Part shown: positions 23,586 to 32,449 of the stretch, one piece after another
Layout of the letters: every line of letters begins with the position of its first letter
Numbering within the stretch: the stretch's first letter is position 1
Assembly: GCA_028697145.1 (NCBI GenBank)
Contig: JAQVFR010000031.1
Span: 1 to 43,452, forward strand
Reading direction: 5' to 3'
Source: Actinomycetota bacterium
Lineage (GTDB): Bacteria > Actinomycetota > Geothermincolia > Geothermincolales > RBG-13-55-18
DNA length: 43,452 nt
Translations under genes and position numbers: made by a program
Notes under the pieces: model-generated
The model's database searches: none
What the model saw: only the letters and a program-made list of their open reading frames with translations
What the model was told of the DNA's origin: nothing

Positions 23586-24691
23586 AGGTGGAGGAACCTG
23601 ACCATGGGGCCTTTCTCGATGGTAAGGGTGTAGGGCTCCTCGATCTCGAACACCTCTCCGTCCAGGCTGTACCCCTCGCGACACTCCATGCGGACGCGCG
23701 ACGCCCTCTGGTTGAGGAACTCCTCCTTGGGGTAGGGGGGCTTATCCCCGCGTGCCCACAGCAGCTTGTGCAGGCGCCTCACCATCCTGAAGATGGGAAC
23801 GCTGGTGGCGATGACGTAGAAATCCCCCTCCCCCTCCTCGCGGAAAGCATCGAAGGAGATGACCACCACCTGGAAGGTCACGGCGAGGACGATGGTGATC
23901 TCTCCGGCGGGGATCTCGAAGTCGTCGACGGTCACCCGTGCCGGGGTGAGCCCGAAGACGTCCTTGTAGCGGGTTCGCCGTGTGGCTCCCCCGAACACGC
24001 ACTTGGCGAAGAGCTTCGCCGCGGCGATGGGGCCGCCCCCCGTCTCCCGGTAGTAGACGCGGTGGAAACGGTAGAGCGCCCCGTTGCCGAAGAGGAAGCC
24101 GTATTCCGTCTCGACGCGGCCGCCGAGTTCCCTCGTCACCTTGATGGTGGGGACCTCGACCCAGGGGAGGTCGGGCGCGCCGCGCTCTGCTTCCATGGCC
24201 GCGCGCAGGAGTTCGGGGGTCTTCCCCTTTATCTTCAGGTGGTCGGCAAGCAGGTTCATGGTCCCGCCGCGCAACGGAAAGAGGATGGGGATGTCCGGGG
24301 AGTCCTCCCCGTACTTGTTGATCATGTGGGTGACGGCCCGTTGCATGGTGCCGTCGCCGCCGTTGACGCAGAGGAGCCGTTCGCCGCTCGACAGCACGCG
24401 CTCGATGGCGCCGTCGATCTCCTCCATGGTCTCGGTCTCCATCACCACGCCATCGGGACCGACGATATCCGGGATGCCGTAGCTCTTGTAGCGGCCGAAA
24501 CGGTTCTTTCCCGCTTCCACGTTGGTGAGCACGGCTATGCCGAGTAGGGTAAAGGGCAGTATGGAGCGCGCGCCGACGTCATCGGCGCCGCGTGACAGGA
24601 CCACCGCTGCAAGGACCAGGCCGGCGGAAAAACAAAAGATATGATAAAGCCATTTCCGCTGCCGGCCGGTCCCGCCGCTCTTGCGACACAT
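23582..24691 (-). CDS. Membrane-anchored diacylglycerol/lipid kinase-like protein
   Basis: A 369-residue protein with two N-terminal membrane segments (WLYHIFCFSAGLVLAAVVLS and ILPFTLLGIAVLTNV, residues ~14-60), then a DAGK-type catalytic domain. VNGGDGTMQRAVTHMI is the nucleotide-binding GGDGT motif, and FPLRGGTMNLLADHLKI matches the GTxN(D) signature that positions the substrate. A C-terminal strand-rich half with YSLDGEVFEIEE contains the usual D-G-E motif. Such kinases phosphorylate diacylglycerol, sphingosine or other lipids. Membrane anchors are rare in the family. The start is uncertain between GTG 24697 and ATG 24691. Its stop shares CTAG (23582-23585) with the convergent Usp gene. 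Confidence 0.75.
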   Translation of the reverse strand: MCRKSGGTGRQRKWLYHIFCFSAGLVLAAVVLSRGADDVGARSILPFTLLGIAVLTNVEAGKNRFGRYKSYGIPDIVGPDGVVMETETMEEIDGAIERVLSSGERLLCVNGGDGTMQRAVTHMINKYGEDSPDIPILFPLRGGTMNLLADHLKIKGKTPELLRAAMEAERGAPDLPWVEVPTIKVTRELGGRVETEYGFLFGNGALYRFHRVYYRETGGGPIAAAKLFAKCVFGGATRRTRYKDVFGLTPARVTVDDFEIPAGEITIVLAVTFQVVVISFDAFREEGEGDFYVIATSVPIFRMVRRLHKLLWARGDKPPYPKEEFLNQRASRVRMECREGYSLDGEVFEIEEPYTLTIEKGPMVRFLHL

Positions 24692-24737
24692 ATTCACCTG
24701 CGCGGGTCGTCAACCGGACACCAGCAGTATCCTATCA

Positions 24738-24754
24738 CCGTTCCCCGGGAACGG
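24738..24754. repeat. Inverted repeat upstream of the lipid kinase gene
   Basis: CCGTTCCC and GGGAACGG pair around a single C, 47 bp upstream of the kinase start. The site could be an operator or the terminator of the zinc-ribbon gene whose stop lies at 24873. There is no T-run on either side. Confidence 0.35.
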
Positions 24755-24872
24755 CTATCCGCCCCGCTCGAGATGCCAGCCGAGGCGGCGCCGAGGCCTG
24801 CATGATGGTGCAGGCGCACAGGCTCCTGCGACGGTTATGGTCTTCCCCGGTGGGTGCCCCCTATACGGAGCG

Positions 24873-25595
24873 TCACCTCGACATGGACAACCCGCCACCG
24901 ACCAATCCCAGGAATGAGAAGATGAGGAAGATGTACATGCCCACCTGCATCTCGCTGAAGTTGATGGCGCGTACGATCGTGGTGAGGTTGGTGATGGCCA
25001 TGCCCAGGGCGAATATGGAAAAGAGGATGGCCAGGCCCCCCAGCCCCTTGCTGCGGGTGACGAGGATGAGTACTCCCATCATGACGATGAGTACCCCGAT
25101 TATCAGCGAACACAGACCGGTGAAGAGTGGATATCCATCCCCGTAATCGAAAAGTTTGGCGAAGCCTTCACCATAAGTAACGCCATCCCAGCCGGTTGCG
25201 TCGAGAAACCACGGCATGAAAGTGCTGACCAGCACGAGTATCCCCGAGACCAGGACGATGAGGGCACCCACCCAGAAAAGACTGCTCCTGGTCCTGGCGG
25301 CCGGCGCGGTGGCATAGGCCGCCGGGTAGGGCGCCGCGGGAGGGGCGGCGTACTGCTGCTGTTGATATGCCGCGGGTGGAGCCGCCTGCTGTGGGTATTG
25401 CGGGGGTTGCTGGTACTGCGGCTGCTGATAGGCGGCTTGTGGCGCCTGCGGAGGCGGTGCGGGCGGTGGCGCATCCGCAGGAAGGGGCGCCGCCGCCTGA
25501 GCGGGCGCCCCCAGGGAGGCGCCGCACTTGATGCAGAACTTCGCCTCTTCCTTGTTCTCGCTGCCGCATTGTGGACACGCGCTCAAAACCCTCAC
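24873..25595 (-). CDS. Zinc-ribbon protein with Pro/Gln linker and four membrane segments
   Basis: A 240-residue protein. The N-terminal zinc ribbon has CPQCG and CIKCG (residues ~7-24), the zinc-ribbon form common in bacterial membrane proteins. A Pro/Ala/Gln/Tyr-rich linker (PPQYPQQAAPPAAYQQQQY is one part) spans residues ~30-100. Four hydrophobic segments follow: SSLFWVGALIVLVSGILVLV, then PLFTGLCSLIIGVLIVMMGVLI, then a third and a fourth near the C-terminus (YIFLIFSFLGLVGGG). No enzymatic motif is visible; I do not recognise a function. The GTG start at 25595 is uncertain because a TTG four codons in also lacks a good ribosome-binding site. Confidence 0.65.
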   Translation of the reverse strand: MRVLSACPQCGSENKEEAKFCIKCGASLGAPAQAAAPLPADAPPPAPPPQAPQAAYQQPQYQQPPQYPQQAAPPAAYQQQQYAAPPAAPYPAAYATAPAARTRSSLFWVGALIVLVSGILVLVSTFMPWFLDATGWDGVTYGEGFAKLFDYGDGYPLFTGLCSLIIGVLIVMMGVLILVTRSKGLGGLAILFSIFALGMAITNLTTIVRAINFSEMQVGMYIFLIFSFLGLVGGGLSMSR

Positions 25596-25750
25596 CCCCT
25601 ATTGGACGGTACCTGTCACTTCTCAACACGCGAGCTTAAATCGGCGGCCTACCCCGAGCGGCGCGGTCCCGGGCGGGGTGAGGTCACGTATATGGCGTCC
25701 TCGTTACTTTATTCCCCCGCTTTCCCCCTTTTCCTCCCCGATGCCCTCCG

Positions 25751-25836
25751 CGCCCGCCCGCGAAAGCTTGCGCTGACCGGTCAAGATGCCACCCTCACCG
25801 GCGGCTTAACAGCGCCCGCTCGCGAAAGCTTGCGCT
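25751..25836. repeat. Direct repeat pair with AAGCTT core
   Basis: CGCCCGCCCGCGAAAGCTTG (from 25751) recurs as CGCCCGCTCGCGAAAGCTTG (from 25813), with CGCT following in both; the copies are 62 bp apart and differ at one base. Each unit contains an AAGCTT palindrome with partially paired GCG arms. The 284-bp gap 25596-25879 holds no supported gene. Confidence 0.6.
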
Positions 25837-25879
25837 CCCTACGCTAACGCCTCTTCCCATTGCCGGGCCGGAGAGGTCC

Positions 25880-26812
25880 TCAGGCGAGCTCGACGCGCCA
25901 GCCGTCCTCCTCGCCGCGGCAGCGCACCCTGCCCTCCGCCTCCAGCTTGTCCAGGTGGCACTGGAGGATCTGGGGGCCCGGGAAGAAGGCGATCATGGGG
26001 CTCGCGAAGACGCGGGACGCCAGTTCAGGGAAGGAGACGGGCTCCACGGCCAGCTCTCCCACTATCTTCTCCTCGCGGCGCAGCAGCCTCGCCCTGGTCT
26101 TCTCCACCTCGACCAGCGGCGATTCGCTGATGCCGCCGTGTGAGGGCACGACGAAGGAGGCGGGCAGAGCCGCGAGGCGGTCCAGTCCCGCGAGGAAGCC
26201 GGTCAGCCCCCCCGAGGAGGGTGAATACCATGCCACCACGTCGCCCACGGCGTCGGCGGTGAAGAGCATGCCGCTCTCCGGCTCGAAGAGGGAGACGAGG
26301 CCGTTCGCGTGGCCCGGCGTCACGACCACCCGGAAGGTGAACCTCCCCAGCACGAGCTCTCCGTCCGGGTCGATGGTGTGAGTGGCTTCGGCCCTGGCCA
26401 TGGGGCAGAGGTTGCTGAAGTACTCCAGAATATCCGGTTTCTCCAGGAAGAACGGGTTTATGCCGTAGCGCAGGGGTAGCGCCATGTCGAAGGTATGGTT
26501 GAGGCGGGAGGGCTCGGCGGCCAGCGGGATCTCCACGGGATGCAGGAAGATGCGGGGCGATGTCTCCTCGAGGAGGAAGCGCATGGCCCCCATGTGGTCG
26601 GGGTGGGCATGGGTGAGCACGACGGTATGGATATCGGCCACGGAGAGCCCCTGCGCGGAGATGAACTCCTTCAGGCGCAGGTAGGTGTCCTCATACCCGC
26701 ATCCTACGTCCACGAGGATGGCGCCGTCGGAGTCACGGACGAGGAGCACGTTGGCCGACGCCGGCCATATGGTCTCCCTGTCCTTATGCAACACGATATC
26801 TTCTGGCAGCAC
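25880..26812 (-). CDS. Metallo-beta-lactamase fold hydrolase with C-terminal helical domain
   Basis: A 310-residue MBL-fold protein. Motifs are LTHAHPDHMGA (HxHxDH), VVTPGHANGLVSLF with a third His, and TADAVGDVVA with the bridging Asp; the C-terminal VVPSHGG gives the last His. After the MBL domain, the segment SRVFASPMIAFFPGPQILQC and KLEAEGRVR matches the helical C-terminus of the glyoxalase II-like/LACTB2 branch, where it acts as a winged-helix-like cap. GTG 26812 is 5 nt after AAGGAG; the longer reading frame has no ribosome-binding site and an improbable N-terminus. Function could be hydrolysis of thioesters or nucleic acids; nothing nearby decides. Confidence 0.8.
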   Translation of the reverse strand: MLPEDIVLHKDRETIWPASANVLLVRDSDGAILVDVGCGYEDTYLRLKEFISAQGLSVADIHTVVLTHAHPDHMGAMRFLLEETSPRIFLHPVEIPLAAEPSRLNHTFDMALPLRYGINPFFLEKPDILEYFSNLCPMARAEATHTIDPDGELVLGRFTFRVVVTPGHANGLVSLFEPESGMLFTADAVGDVVAWYSPSSGGLTGFLAGLDRLAALPASFVVPSHGGISESPLVEVEKTRARLLRREEKIVGELAVEPVSFPELASRVFASPMIAFFPGPQILQCHLDKLEAEGRVRCRGEEDGWRVELA

Positions 26813-26994
26813 GACCACTCCTTTCCCCGACACGATCCGTAGATATTCTACCTCATCGTGCACACCTCCATGTCCGCTCCAACAATCCTTGCATATACAT
26901 ATCCCCACCTGCCCCTTGCCCGCCCGCCTGCACGCCCCTCCCGATCCATAACCCACGTCCGCGCATCCCCGTGCGATTCATAACCCGCCGACTT

Positions 26995-27106
26995 GGCTCA
27001 TGCGTTGCGTTTCGCGCCTGCGGCGCGAAATGTCAAGGCTGAGCCCATACCCACCTGTCAAAGCAGAGCGACGCGCAGCGCTGTGTGCCGGGATTTATCC
27101 TGGCAC
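26995..27106. repeat. REP-like hairpin cluster
   Basis: GGCTCA (26995-27000) and TGAGCC (27040-27045) flank a stronger inner hairpin: TTTCGCGCC (27010-27018), TGC, GGCGCGAAA (27022-27030). A second hairpin follows: GTGCCGGGAT (27085-27094), TT, ATCCTGGCAC (27097-27106), with one G-T pair. The region between 26813 and 27220 contains no supported gene; these structures are its only notable content, apart from the AT-rich start of the adjacent element. Confidence 0.6.
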
Positions 27107-27220
27107 CAATTGCCATTACCTCAGACAAGCGTATCAATATATAGCCACCCCAACCGTTTGAGACCACGCCCCTCCCAGGGCAACGCCGGGAAGAACATGG
27201 ACCACCCCGGATTCATACCT

Positions 27221-27307
27221 TGGGGCCACGTTTTGCATGCTCGCGACAAAATCCCTGGTGCCAACAGGCGACATACCGCGGTATGCAAAAAACAAGACCT
27301 GACCCCA
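27221..27307. mobile_element. Inverted-repeat element, copy A (87 bp)
   Basis: The right end, CATACCGCGGTATG (27272-27285, perfect palindrome) followed by CAAAAAACAAGACCTGACCCCA (27286-27307, here split as CAAAAAACAAG and ACCTGACCCCA), recurs exactly at 32865-32900. The left end TGGGGCCACGTTTTGCATGC is a shorter, diverged inverted match. No coding capacity. It lies directly before the terminator of the fad operon. It looks like a non-autonomous MITE/REP-type element. Confidence 0.75.
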
Positions 27308-27310
27308 TAA

Positions 27311-27341
27311 AAAAGCGGCCCCCGCGAGGGGGGCCGCTTTT
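27311..27341. terminator. Terminator of the fadJ/fadA operon
   Basis: AAAAGCGGCCCCC (27311-27323) pairs with GGGGGCCGCTTTT (27329-27341) in a 13-bp stem. A-tract on the left and T-tract on the right make it functional in both directions. It ends 12 bp before the stop of the minus-strand fadJ-like gene (27353), so it terminates that operon. Confidence 0.9.
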
Positions 27342-27352
27342 CGTCTCGTTCT

Positions 27353-29395
27353 CTACGCGTCGGGGTGGAACTTCTTCCCCTTGACTTTCTCGGAGTAACC
27401 GGCGTAGTCCAGGTAGCGGGTGAGGCCGCCCATGTAGAAGGGGTAGCCTGCGCCGAAGATCATGCAGATGTCGATCTCCTCGGGCGCTCCCACCACGCCG
27501 TCGTCCAGCATGCGCCAGCACTCGTCGGCCAGCGCCTCGCTGACGCGGTCGCGCATCTCCTGGGCTTCGATCTTCTTCGGCGGGTCGGCCTGCTTCCAGA
27601 ATTCGCGCACCTCCGGGTCCACCTGCCCGTCGGGCCCGTAAACGCCCGACTTCTTGCGCGCCACCAGCTCCTTGAAGTTCTCGCTCACCACGTAGCGGTC
27701 CGGGAAGGCGTCCGCCAGGGTCTCGTTGGTGTGCAGGGCGATGGCGGGACCCACCAGGGCCATGAGCACGAAGGGTGGCATGGGGCCGCCCATCGCCCAC
27801 AGCGCATCGTCCACTTCCTTGAAGTCGTTGCCCTCGTCCACCAGCTTCAACGTCTCCACCATGGAGCGCAGCAGCAGGCGGTTGACGATGAAGGCCGGGG
27901 CGTCCTTGCACAACACGCAGCGCTTGCCCAGTTTCCTGCCGGTGTCGAAGGCGGTTATGAGGGCGGGGTCGCTCGTCTTCTCCGCCTTGACGATCTCCAG
28001 CAGGGGCATGGCCGCCACCGGGTTGAAGAAGTGGAAGCCCACCACGCGCTCGGGATGTTTAAGGTCGGAGGCCATCTCGGTCACCGAGAGCGACGAGGTG
28101 TTGGTGGCCAGGATGCAGGTCTCGGATACGTGCTCCTCCAGCTCACCGTAGACCTTCTTCTTGATGGGCATCTCCTCCAGCACGGCCTCGATGACGAAGT
28201 CGCAGTCGGCCATGTCCGCGTAGTCCAGGGTCGGCTCCACCAGATTCAGCAGCCACGGCACGGAGTCCTTGTCGATGCGGCCCTTCTCGGCCTGGCGGTT
28301 GATCTCCTGCTCGACGTAGCCCATGCCCTTGTCCACGAACTCCTGCTTGATGTCCTTTATGACCACGGGCACCTTCATGCGGCGCAGGAATAGCACCGCC
28401 AACTGGCTGCCCATGAGGCCCGCGCCCAGGATGCCCACCTTGCGCACCGGCAGGGGGGCGCCTTCGGGCACGCCCACCGGCTTCTTGGCGCGGCGCTGGG
28501 TAAGGTCGAAGGCGTAGGCTCCGGCCTGCATCGGGGGCGAGGGGATGAGCGTGGCCAGGGCTTCGTCCTCCAGGGCGAATCCCTCCTCGATGGTGTTGTC
28601 TTTCGCTGCGGCGATGTTGTCGATGGCGATGTAAGGCGCCTTGGAGTTGCCGTGCACCTTGGAGTCGGCCACCGCCCTGGCCTGCTCGACCAGGGCGTCC
28701 AGGTTGGACCAGTCAGGCTCCGTCCTCTCCACCTTCTCCGTGCCCTGCAGGATGCCCACGGTGAACTCGAAGGTCTTGTCGAGGAAGTCCACGGGCTCGA
28801 AGAGGCGGTCGGCGATGCCCAGCTCGAAGGCCTTCTTGCCGTTGATCATACGGTTGTTGTTGAGGGCGTTGTGGATGATGATCTGCAGCGCCTTCTCGGG
28901 GCCGACGAGCTTGGGCAGCAGGGTGGTGCCGCCCCATCCCGGGATGAGCCCCAGGAAGCACTCGGGGAAGCCCACCGCGGCCGCGCCGGGGGAGATGGTG
29001 CGGTAGTCGCAAGCCAGCGCTATCTCCAGCCCGCCCCCCAGGGCAACGCCGTTGATGGCGCCCACCGTCGGGTAGGGCAGGTCGATGATGCGCTTGAAGG
29101 CGGCATGGCCGGTCTGCGCCACCTCCAGGGCGAGTTCCCGCGTCTTCACCTCGGGCACCATGGTCAGGTCGGCGCCCGCCCCGAAGATGAAGGGCTTGCC
29201 CGTGAGGATGAGGGCCTTGACGTCGGGCTCGGCCTCGACGCGGTCCATGCATGCGTTGAGGCTGGCCATGCCGCCCAGGCCGAAGCTGTTGGGCTTGCGG
29301 TAGTCCTCGCCGTTGTCCATGGTCACGATGCAGATCTTGCCGGCCGGCGAGTCGTTATAGGTCTCCTTAAACTGGGTTACCAGTTCCTCGGGCAT
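27353..29395 (-). CDS. Enoyl-CoA hydratase/3-hydroxyacyl-CoA dehydrogenase (FadJ/FadB-like)
   Basis: A 680-residue bifunctional beta-oxidation enzyme. Residues ~15-200 form the crotonase domain: GKPFIFGAGADLTMV, the oxyanion-hole pair around GVALGGGLEIALACDYRTI, and ECFLGLIPGWGGTTLLPKLV with the catalytic Glu. Residues ~320-680 form the NAD-dependent dehydrogenase: VGILGAGLMGSQLAVLFLRR for NAD binding, VGFHFFNPVAAMPLLEIV with the catalytic His, and DAPAFIVNRLL. AAAGGAGG lies just before the ATG. It is downstream of the thiolase (26-bp gap) in the same operon, which would form an alpha2beta2-type trifunctional complex. The length is slightly shorter than E. coli FadB (729). Confidence 0.9.
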   Translation of the reverse strand: MPEELVTQFKETYNDSPAGKICIVTMDNGEDYRKPNSFGLGGMASLNACMDRVEAEPDVKALILTGKPFIFGAGADLTMVPEVKTRELALEVAQTGHAAFKRIIDLPYPTVGAINGVALGGGLEIALACDYRTISPGAAAVGFPECFLGLIPGWGGTTLLPKLVGPEKALQIIIHNALNNNRMINGKKAFELGIADRLFEPVDFLDKTFEFTVGILQGTEKVERTEPDWSNLDALVEQARAVADSKVHGNSKAPYIAIDNIAAAKDNTIEEGFALEDEALATLIPSPPMQAGAYAFDLTQRRAKKPVGVPEGAPLPVRKVGILGAGLMGSQLAVLFLRRMKVPVVIKDIKQEFVDKGMGYVEQEINRQAEKGRIDKDSVPWLLNLVEPTLDYADMADCDFVIEAVLEEMPIKKKVYGELEEHVSETCILATNTSSLSVTEMASDLKHPERVVGFHFFNPVAAMPLLEIVKAEKTSDPALITAFDTGRKLGKRCVLCKDAPAFIVNRLLLRSMVETLKLVDEGNDFKEVDDALWAMGGPMPPFVLMALVGPAIALHTNETLADAFPDRYVVSENFKELVARKKSGVYGPDGQVDPEVREFWKQADPPKKIEAQEMRDRVSEALADECWRMLDDGVVGAPEEIDICMIFGAGYPFYMGGLTRYLDYAGYSEKVKGKKFHPDA

Positions 29396-29421
29396 TTCTT
29401 ACCTCCTTTCCTCTCTCGTCC

Positions 29422-30612
29422 CTAGCTCTGAACGTTCTCGAAGATGATGGCCGCGCCCTGTCCCAGGCCCACGCACATGGTGGCCAGGCCGTACTTCGCC
29501 TCGGGGTGCTCACCGAAAAAGTAGGCCAGCTGGGCCATGAGGCGGCAACCGGAGGAGGCAAGGGGATGCCCGAATGCGATCGCGCCGCCCCAGGGGTTGA
29601 GCCTGGGGTCGTCCAACAGCTTCATCCCGAATTCCTCCATGAACACGATTGCCTGTACCGCGAAAGCCTCGTTGAGCTCGATGACGCTGAGATCGTCGAA
29701 TTTCATGCCCGCCCTCTCCAGCACCTTGTGGGTGGCGGGCACCGGGCCGAGTCCCATGACCTCCGGCTTCACCGCTGCGAAGGCATACTGCACCAGGCGC
29801 ATCTTCGGCTTGAGCCCGTATTCCTTCACCGCCCTCTCCGAGGCCAGTATTACACCGGCGGCTCCGTCGTTGAGGCCCGAGGAATTTCCCGGTGTCACCC
29901 TGCCCTTGACGCGGAAGGGATAGCGCAGGCCTTTCATCTCCTCCAGGGTGGCTTCGGGCCTGGGCTGCTCGTCCTTATCCGACACCTTCCAGCCCTCGCC
30001 GCTCCAGGTGGTCATGGGGACGATGATATCCTTGAACTTCCCTTCGTCCAGCGCCTTTTTCGCCTTGCGCTGGCTGAGGATGGAATACTCGTCGCACTGT
30101 GACTGGGTGATATGCGGGTACATGTCGTGCAGGTTCTCGGCGGTCATGCCCATGTTCAGCGCGCTCTGGTCCACCAGCTTCTCAGACATGAAGCGAGGGT
30201 TGGGGTCGGCTCCCTCGCCCATGGGGTGATGGCCCATGTGCTCCACGCCGCCGGCCACGATGAGGTCGGCCGCGCCCACCTGGATCTCCGACGCCCCGAA
30301 ACTGGCGGAGGTCGCGCCCCCGGCGCACATGCGGTCCACGGAGCACCCCGGCGTGGTCACCGGCAGGCCGGACAGGATGGCCGTGGTGCGGCCCATGGTG
30401 AGGCCCTGGTCACCCCACTGCGTGGATGCCGCCCAGATATTATCGTCGATCTTGTCCTTCGGGACCTCGGGATTTCTTTCCAGGAGAGTCCGGATCACCT
30501 TGACCACCATATCATCCGCCCTGGTATTGGCAAATGCCCCGTTTGGCCTGGCTTTACCGAAGGCGGTGCGGCAGCCGTCAATGACATATACTTCCTGCAA
30601 TTCCCTGGCCAT
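29422..30612 (-). CDS. Acetyl-CoA C-acyltransferase (FadA-like thiolase)
   Basis: A 396-residue thiolase. The nucleophilic Cys is in CSVDRMCAGGATSASFGA (about residue 88), the catalytic His in NPWGGAIAFGHPLASSG, and the second Cys in ATMCVGLGQGAAIIFE near the C-terminus; LNEAFAVQA is the NEAF motif. It cleaves 3-ketoacyl-CoA in beta-oxidation or forms it in the reverse direction. The ATG at 30612 follows AAGGAGGGG; the longer reading frame has no support. First gene of the operon with the fadJ-like gene. Confidence 0.92.
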   Translation of the reverse strand: MARELQEVYVIDGCRTAFGKARPNGAFANTRADDMVVKVIRTLLERNPEVPKDKIDDNIWAASTQWGDQGLTMGRTTAILSGLPVTTPGCSVDRMCAGGATSASFGASEIQVGAADLIVAGGVEHMGHHPMGEGADPNPRFMSEKLVDQSALNMGMTAENLHDMYPHITQSQCDEYSILSQRKAKKALDEGKFKDIIVPMTTWSGEGWKVSDKDEQPRPEATLEEMKGLRYPFRVKGRVTPGNSSGLNDGAAGVILASERAVKEYGLKPKMRLVQYAFAAVKPEVMGLGPVPATHKVLERAGMKFDDLSVIELNEAFAVQAIVFMEEFGMKLLDDPRLNPWGGAIAFGHPLASSGCRLMAQLAYFFGEHPEAKYGLATMCVGLGQGAAIIFENVQS

Positions 30613-31213
30613 AACTTCCCCTCCTTCTAGATTTCTGGGGCGCCGCCTCGCGGGCGCCCGGGCTTCAGGGATATTATTGGATTCTATGTAAAGGGGAGCG
30701 GTCCCCGGCATTCAATGCGGTTACGGGAACGTGAAGCCCTTGGGAGAATTGCTGCGTCCATTGCTGCGACACTTTCCATTGCATTTACTTTCCATCGTTA
30801 ATTATATTTTCCCGGCCGTGCCAAGGCAATAACATGCAGGTATTAACCTCCTCAAAAAGCGCAGATAAAAACCCCTGCGAGGGCGCCTCCGCCTTCGCGG
30901 TGTCGTCTGCCGCGGGCCAGTTTACTATATACCCACTTGGCGGATTATCATGCCAAGATGCCGTAAATGGGGTCAGGTCTTGTTTTTTGCATACCCCGGT
31001 ATGTTAAAGGATGCTTCCACGAAATCCCCGTCCATATGCAGGGGTTTCAGAAAGCCCCTGCATCCCATAATATGTAAAAAGCAAGACCTGGCACCCTGTT
31101 GGCCATCGCCTCCTGAGATCCGGTCTTTCCCATAGTGCGGGGTCGAAATCCGTGTCGGCCATATCGTCACCACTATCAGGCGCCCATGATATGACTTGGA
31201 CTATCATGTAGGT
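30613..31213. other. Intergenic region with AT-rich patch and inverted-repeat element
   Basis: No gene is supported in these 601 bp. A GGGGA-GCGG-TCCCC hairpin (30693-30706) sits within a possible minus-strand promoter for the thiolase (TTGAAT at 30710-30715, TTTACA at 30687-30692, 17-bp spacing; weak). An AT-rich stretch at 30780-30850 contrasts with the surrounding GC content. The inverted-repeat element B occupies 30968-31096. Confidence 0.6.
30968..31096. mobile_element. Inverted-repeat element, copy B (129 bp)
   Basis: The left end reads TGGGGTCAGGTCTTGTTTTT and continues TGCATACCCCGGTATG (to 31003). The right end CATAATATGTAAAAAGCAAG plus ACCTGGCACCC (31066-31096) is its imperfect inverted copy. 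Inside, ATGCAGGGG (31037-31045) pairs with CCCCTGCAT (31056-31064). No reading frame of significance. It is related to elements A and C and is oriented so that both ends are recognisable. Confidence 0.75.
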
Positions 31214-32338
31214 ATGGACATAACCTTGTGTAATCGCAGCTCGCCTAGCCTGCACGACTTCCCCTACCGGGGGGAGAAACGCAAGTGCTATCACAAATGG
31301 ATTGTCAACGTCACGCCTCCGGGGAGGGGCAACTGCTTGCACGACTGCCTCTACTGCTATGCCAGGGACGCGGTGTATTCCCGAAAGAAGGAAGGGGCAA
31401 TGCTGATCTATTCCGACCTGGCCTCCACCGTGGAGAAGGAGCTGACCAGGCTGGAGCTGTGCCCCCCGGTCTCCATATCCAACGCGACCGACCCCTGCCA
31501 GGACGTCCCCGAGCTGCGCCAGGCTGTAAAGGACCTGGTGGGGGTGCTGGTAACGTGGGGGGTGAGCTTTCACGTCATCACCAAGGGAGACCCTTCTTTC
31601 CTCGCCGAGGTGGACGGCTTTCCCGGCAGGGGGCATTTCTTCCTGGCCGTGACCATCGAGGGGCCGCCGGAGGTGCTGGGCATGCTCTCGCCGCGGGCCC
31701 CATCCTACGAGAAAAGGCTGGCGTCCCTGCGCTGGGCTTCCTCGCTGGGCCTTCCCGCCCTGGTGCGCCTCGACCCGGTGGTCCCGCCCCTGTGGCGTTC
31801 CCTCTACGGCGAGGACTGGGAGGAGGCGGCCTCGCTGGTCGTAGCGGACTGCGCCGCCGCGGGAGCCGGGCACGTGGTGAGTTCCACCGGGCGTTTCACC
31901 GCTGCCACCAGGGGCGCCCTCCAGGGACTGGTGCGGGACGGAGGAGGGTCGAAGGGGGACGGCATGGAAGAGTGCTACGTCTACGACCGCTCTTATACCT
32001 CCAGCGGCTACATGCTCCGCCGCGGCCTGCGCCTCGACTTCCACCGCCGCATGCGTGACGTGGCGCGGGAGCACGGCATGACCTACGCCGTATGCCAGGA
32101 ACTGAGCGCGGAGGAGGCTGACACCCCCGTTCTCCCCCATTGCGAGGCCTTTCCCATGCCCTTCTCCCGCCGTGTGGGGACGCGGGAGTTCGCGCCTCTC
32201 GCCGGCTGCACGGCCAATTGCCATGTCGCCTGCGCCGGCCTGGACGACCCGCCGTGCGGCAGGCCGGAACTCGCCCTCCCGCAGCCGTTCAGACCATCCT
32301 CGCTCAAGATGCCCCGCCAGGCGTCCCCGTCGAAGTGA
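31214..32338 (+). CDS. Radical SAM protein, SplB-like
   Basis: A 374-residue radical SAM protein. The iron-sulfur motif is CLHDCLYCYA (Cys-x3-Cys-x2-Cys, about residues 36-43), in the context NVTPPGRGNCLHDC, which is the layout of spore photoproduct lyase-like (SplB) proteins rather than of MoaA or queuosine enzymes. SISNATDPCQDVPE and FHVITKGDPSFL fit the SplB-like barrel. The C-terminal CTANCHVACAGLDDPPCG could hold a second metal site. Actual UV-repair function is not shown; the family includes many proteins of unknown substrate. ATG 31214 is preceded by AGGT only, so the start is uncertain. Nothing follows in its operon with certainty. Confidence 0.75.
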   Translation: MDITLCNRSSPSLHDFPYRGEKRKCYHKWIVNVTPPGRGNCLHDCLYCYARDAVYSRKKEGAMLIYSDLASTVEKELTRLELCPPVSISNATDPCQDVPELRQAVKDLVGVLVTWGVSFHVITKGDPSFLAEVDGFPGRGHFFLAVTIEGPPEVLGMLSPRAPSYEKRLASLRWASSLGLPALVRLDPVVPPLWRSLYGEDWEEAASLVVADCAAAGAGHVVSSTGRFTAATRGALQGLVRDGGGSKGDGMEECYVYDRSYTSSGYMLRRGLRLDFHRRMRDVAREHGMTYAVCQELSAEEADTPVLPHCEAFPMPFSRRVGTREFAPLAGCTANCHVACAGLDDPPCGRPELALPQPFRPSSLKMPRQASPSK

Positions 32339-32449
32339 AACCGCTGCCGCGCCTCCCGCAGGGGAACCGCTTATAATCATAATCACATATACAAGCACGC
32401 TTTCCCCGGGGAGGATATCGTCTTCTACCCCCAGGCAATAACCGAGGCC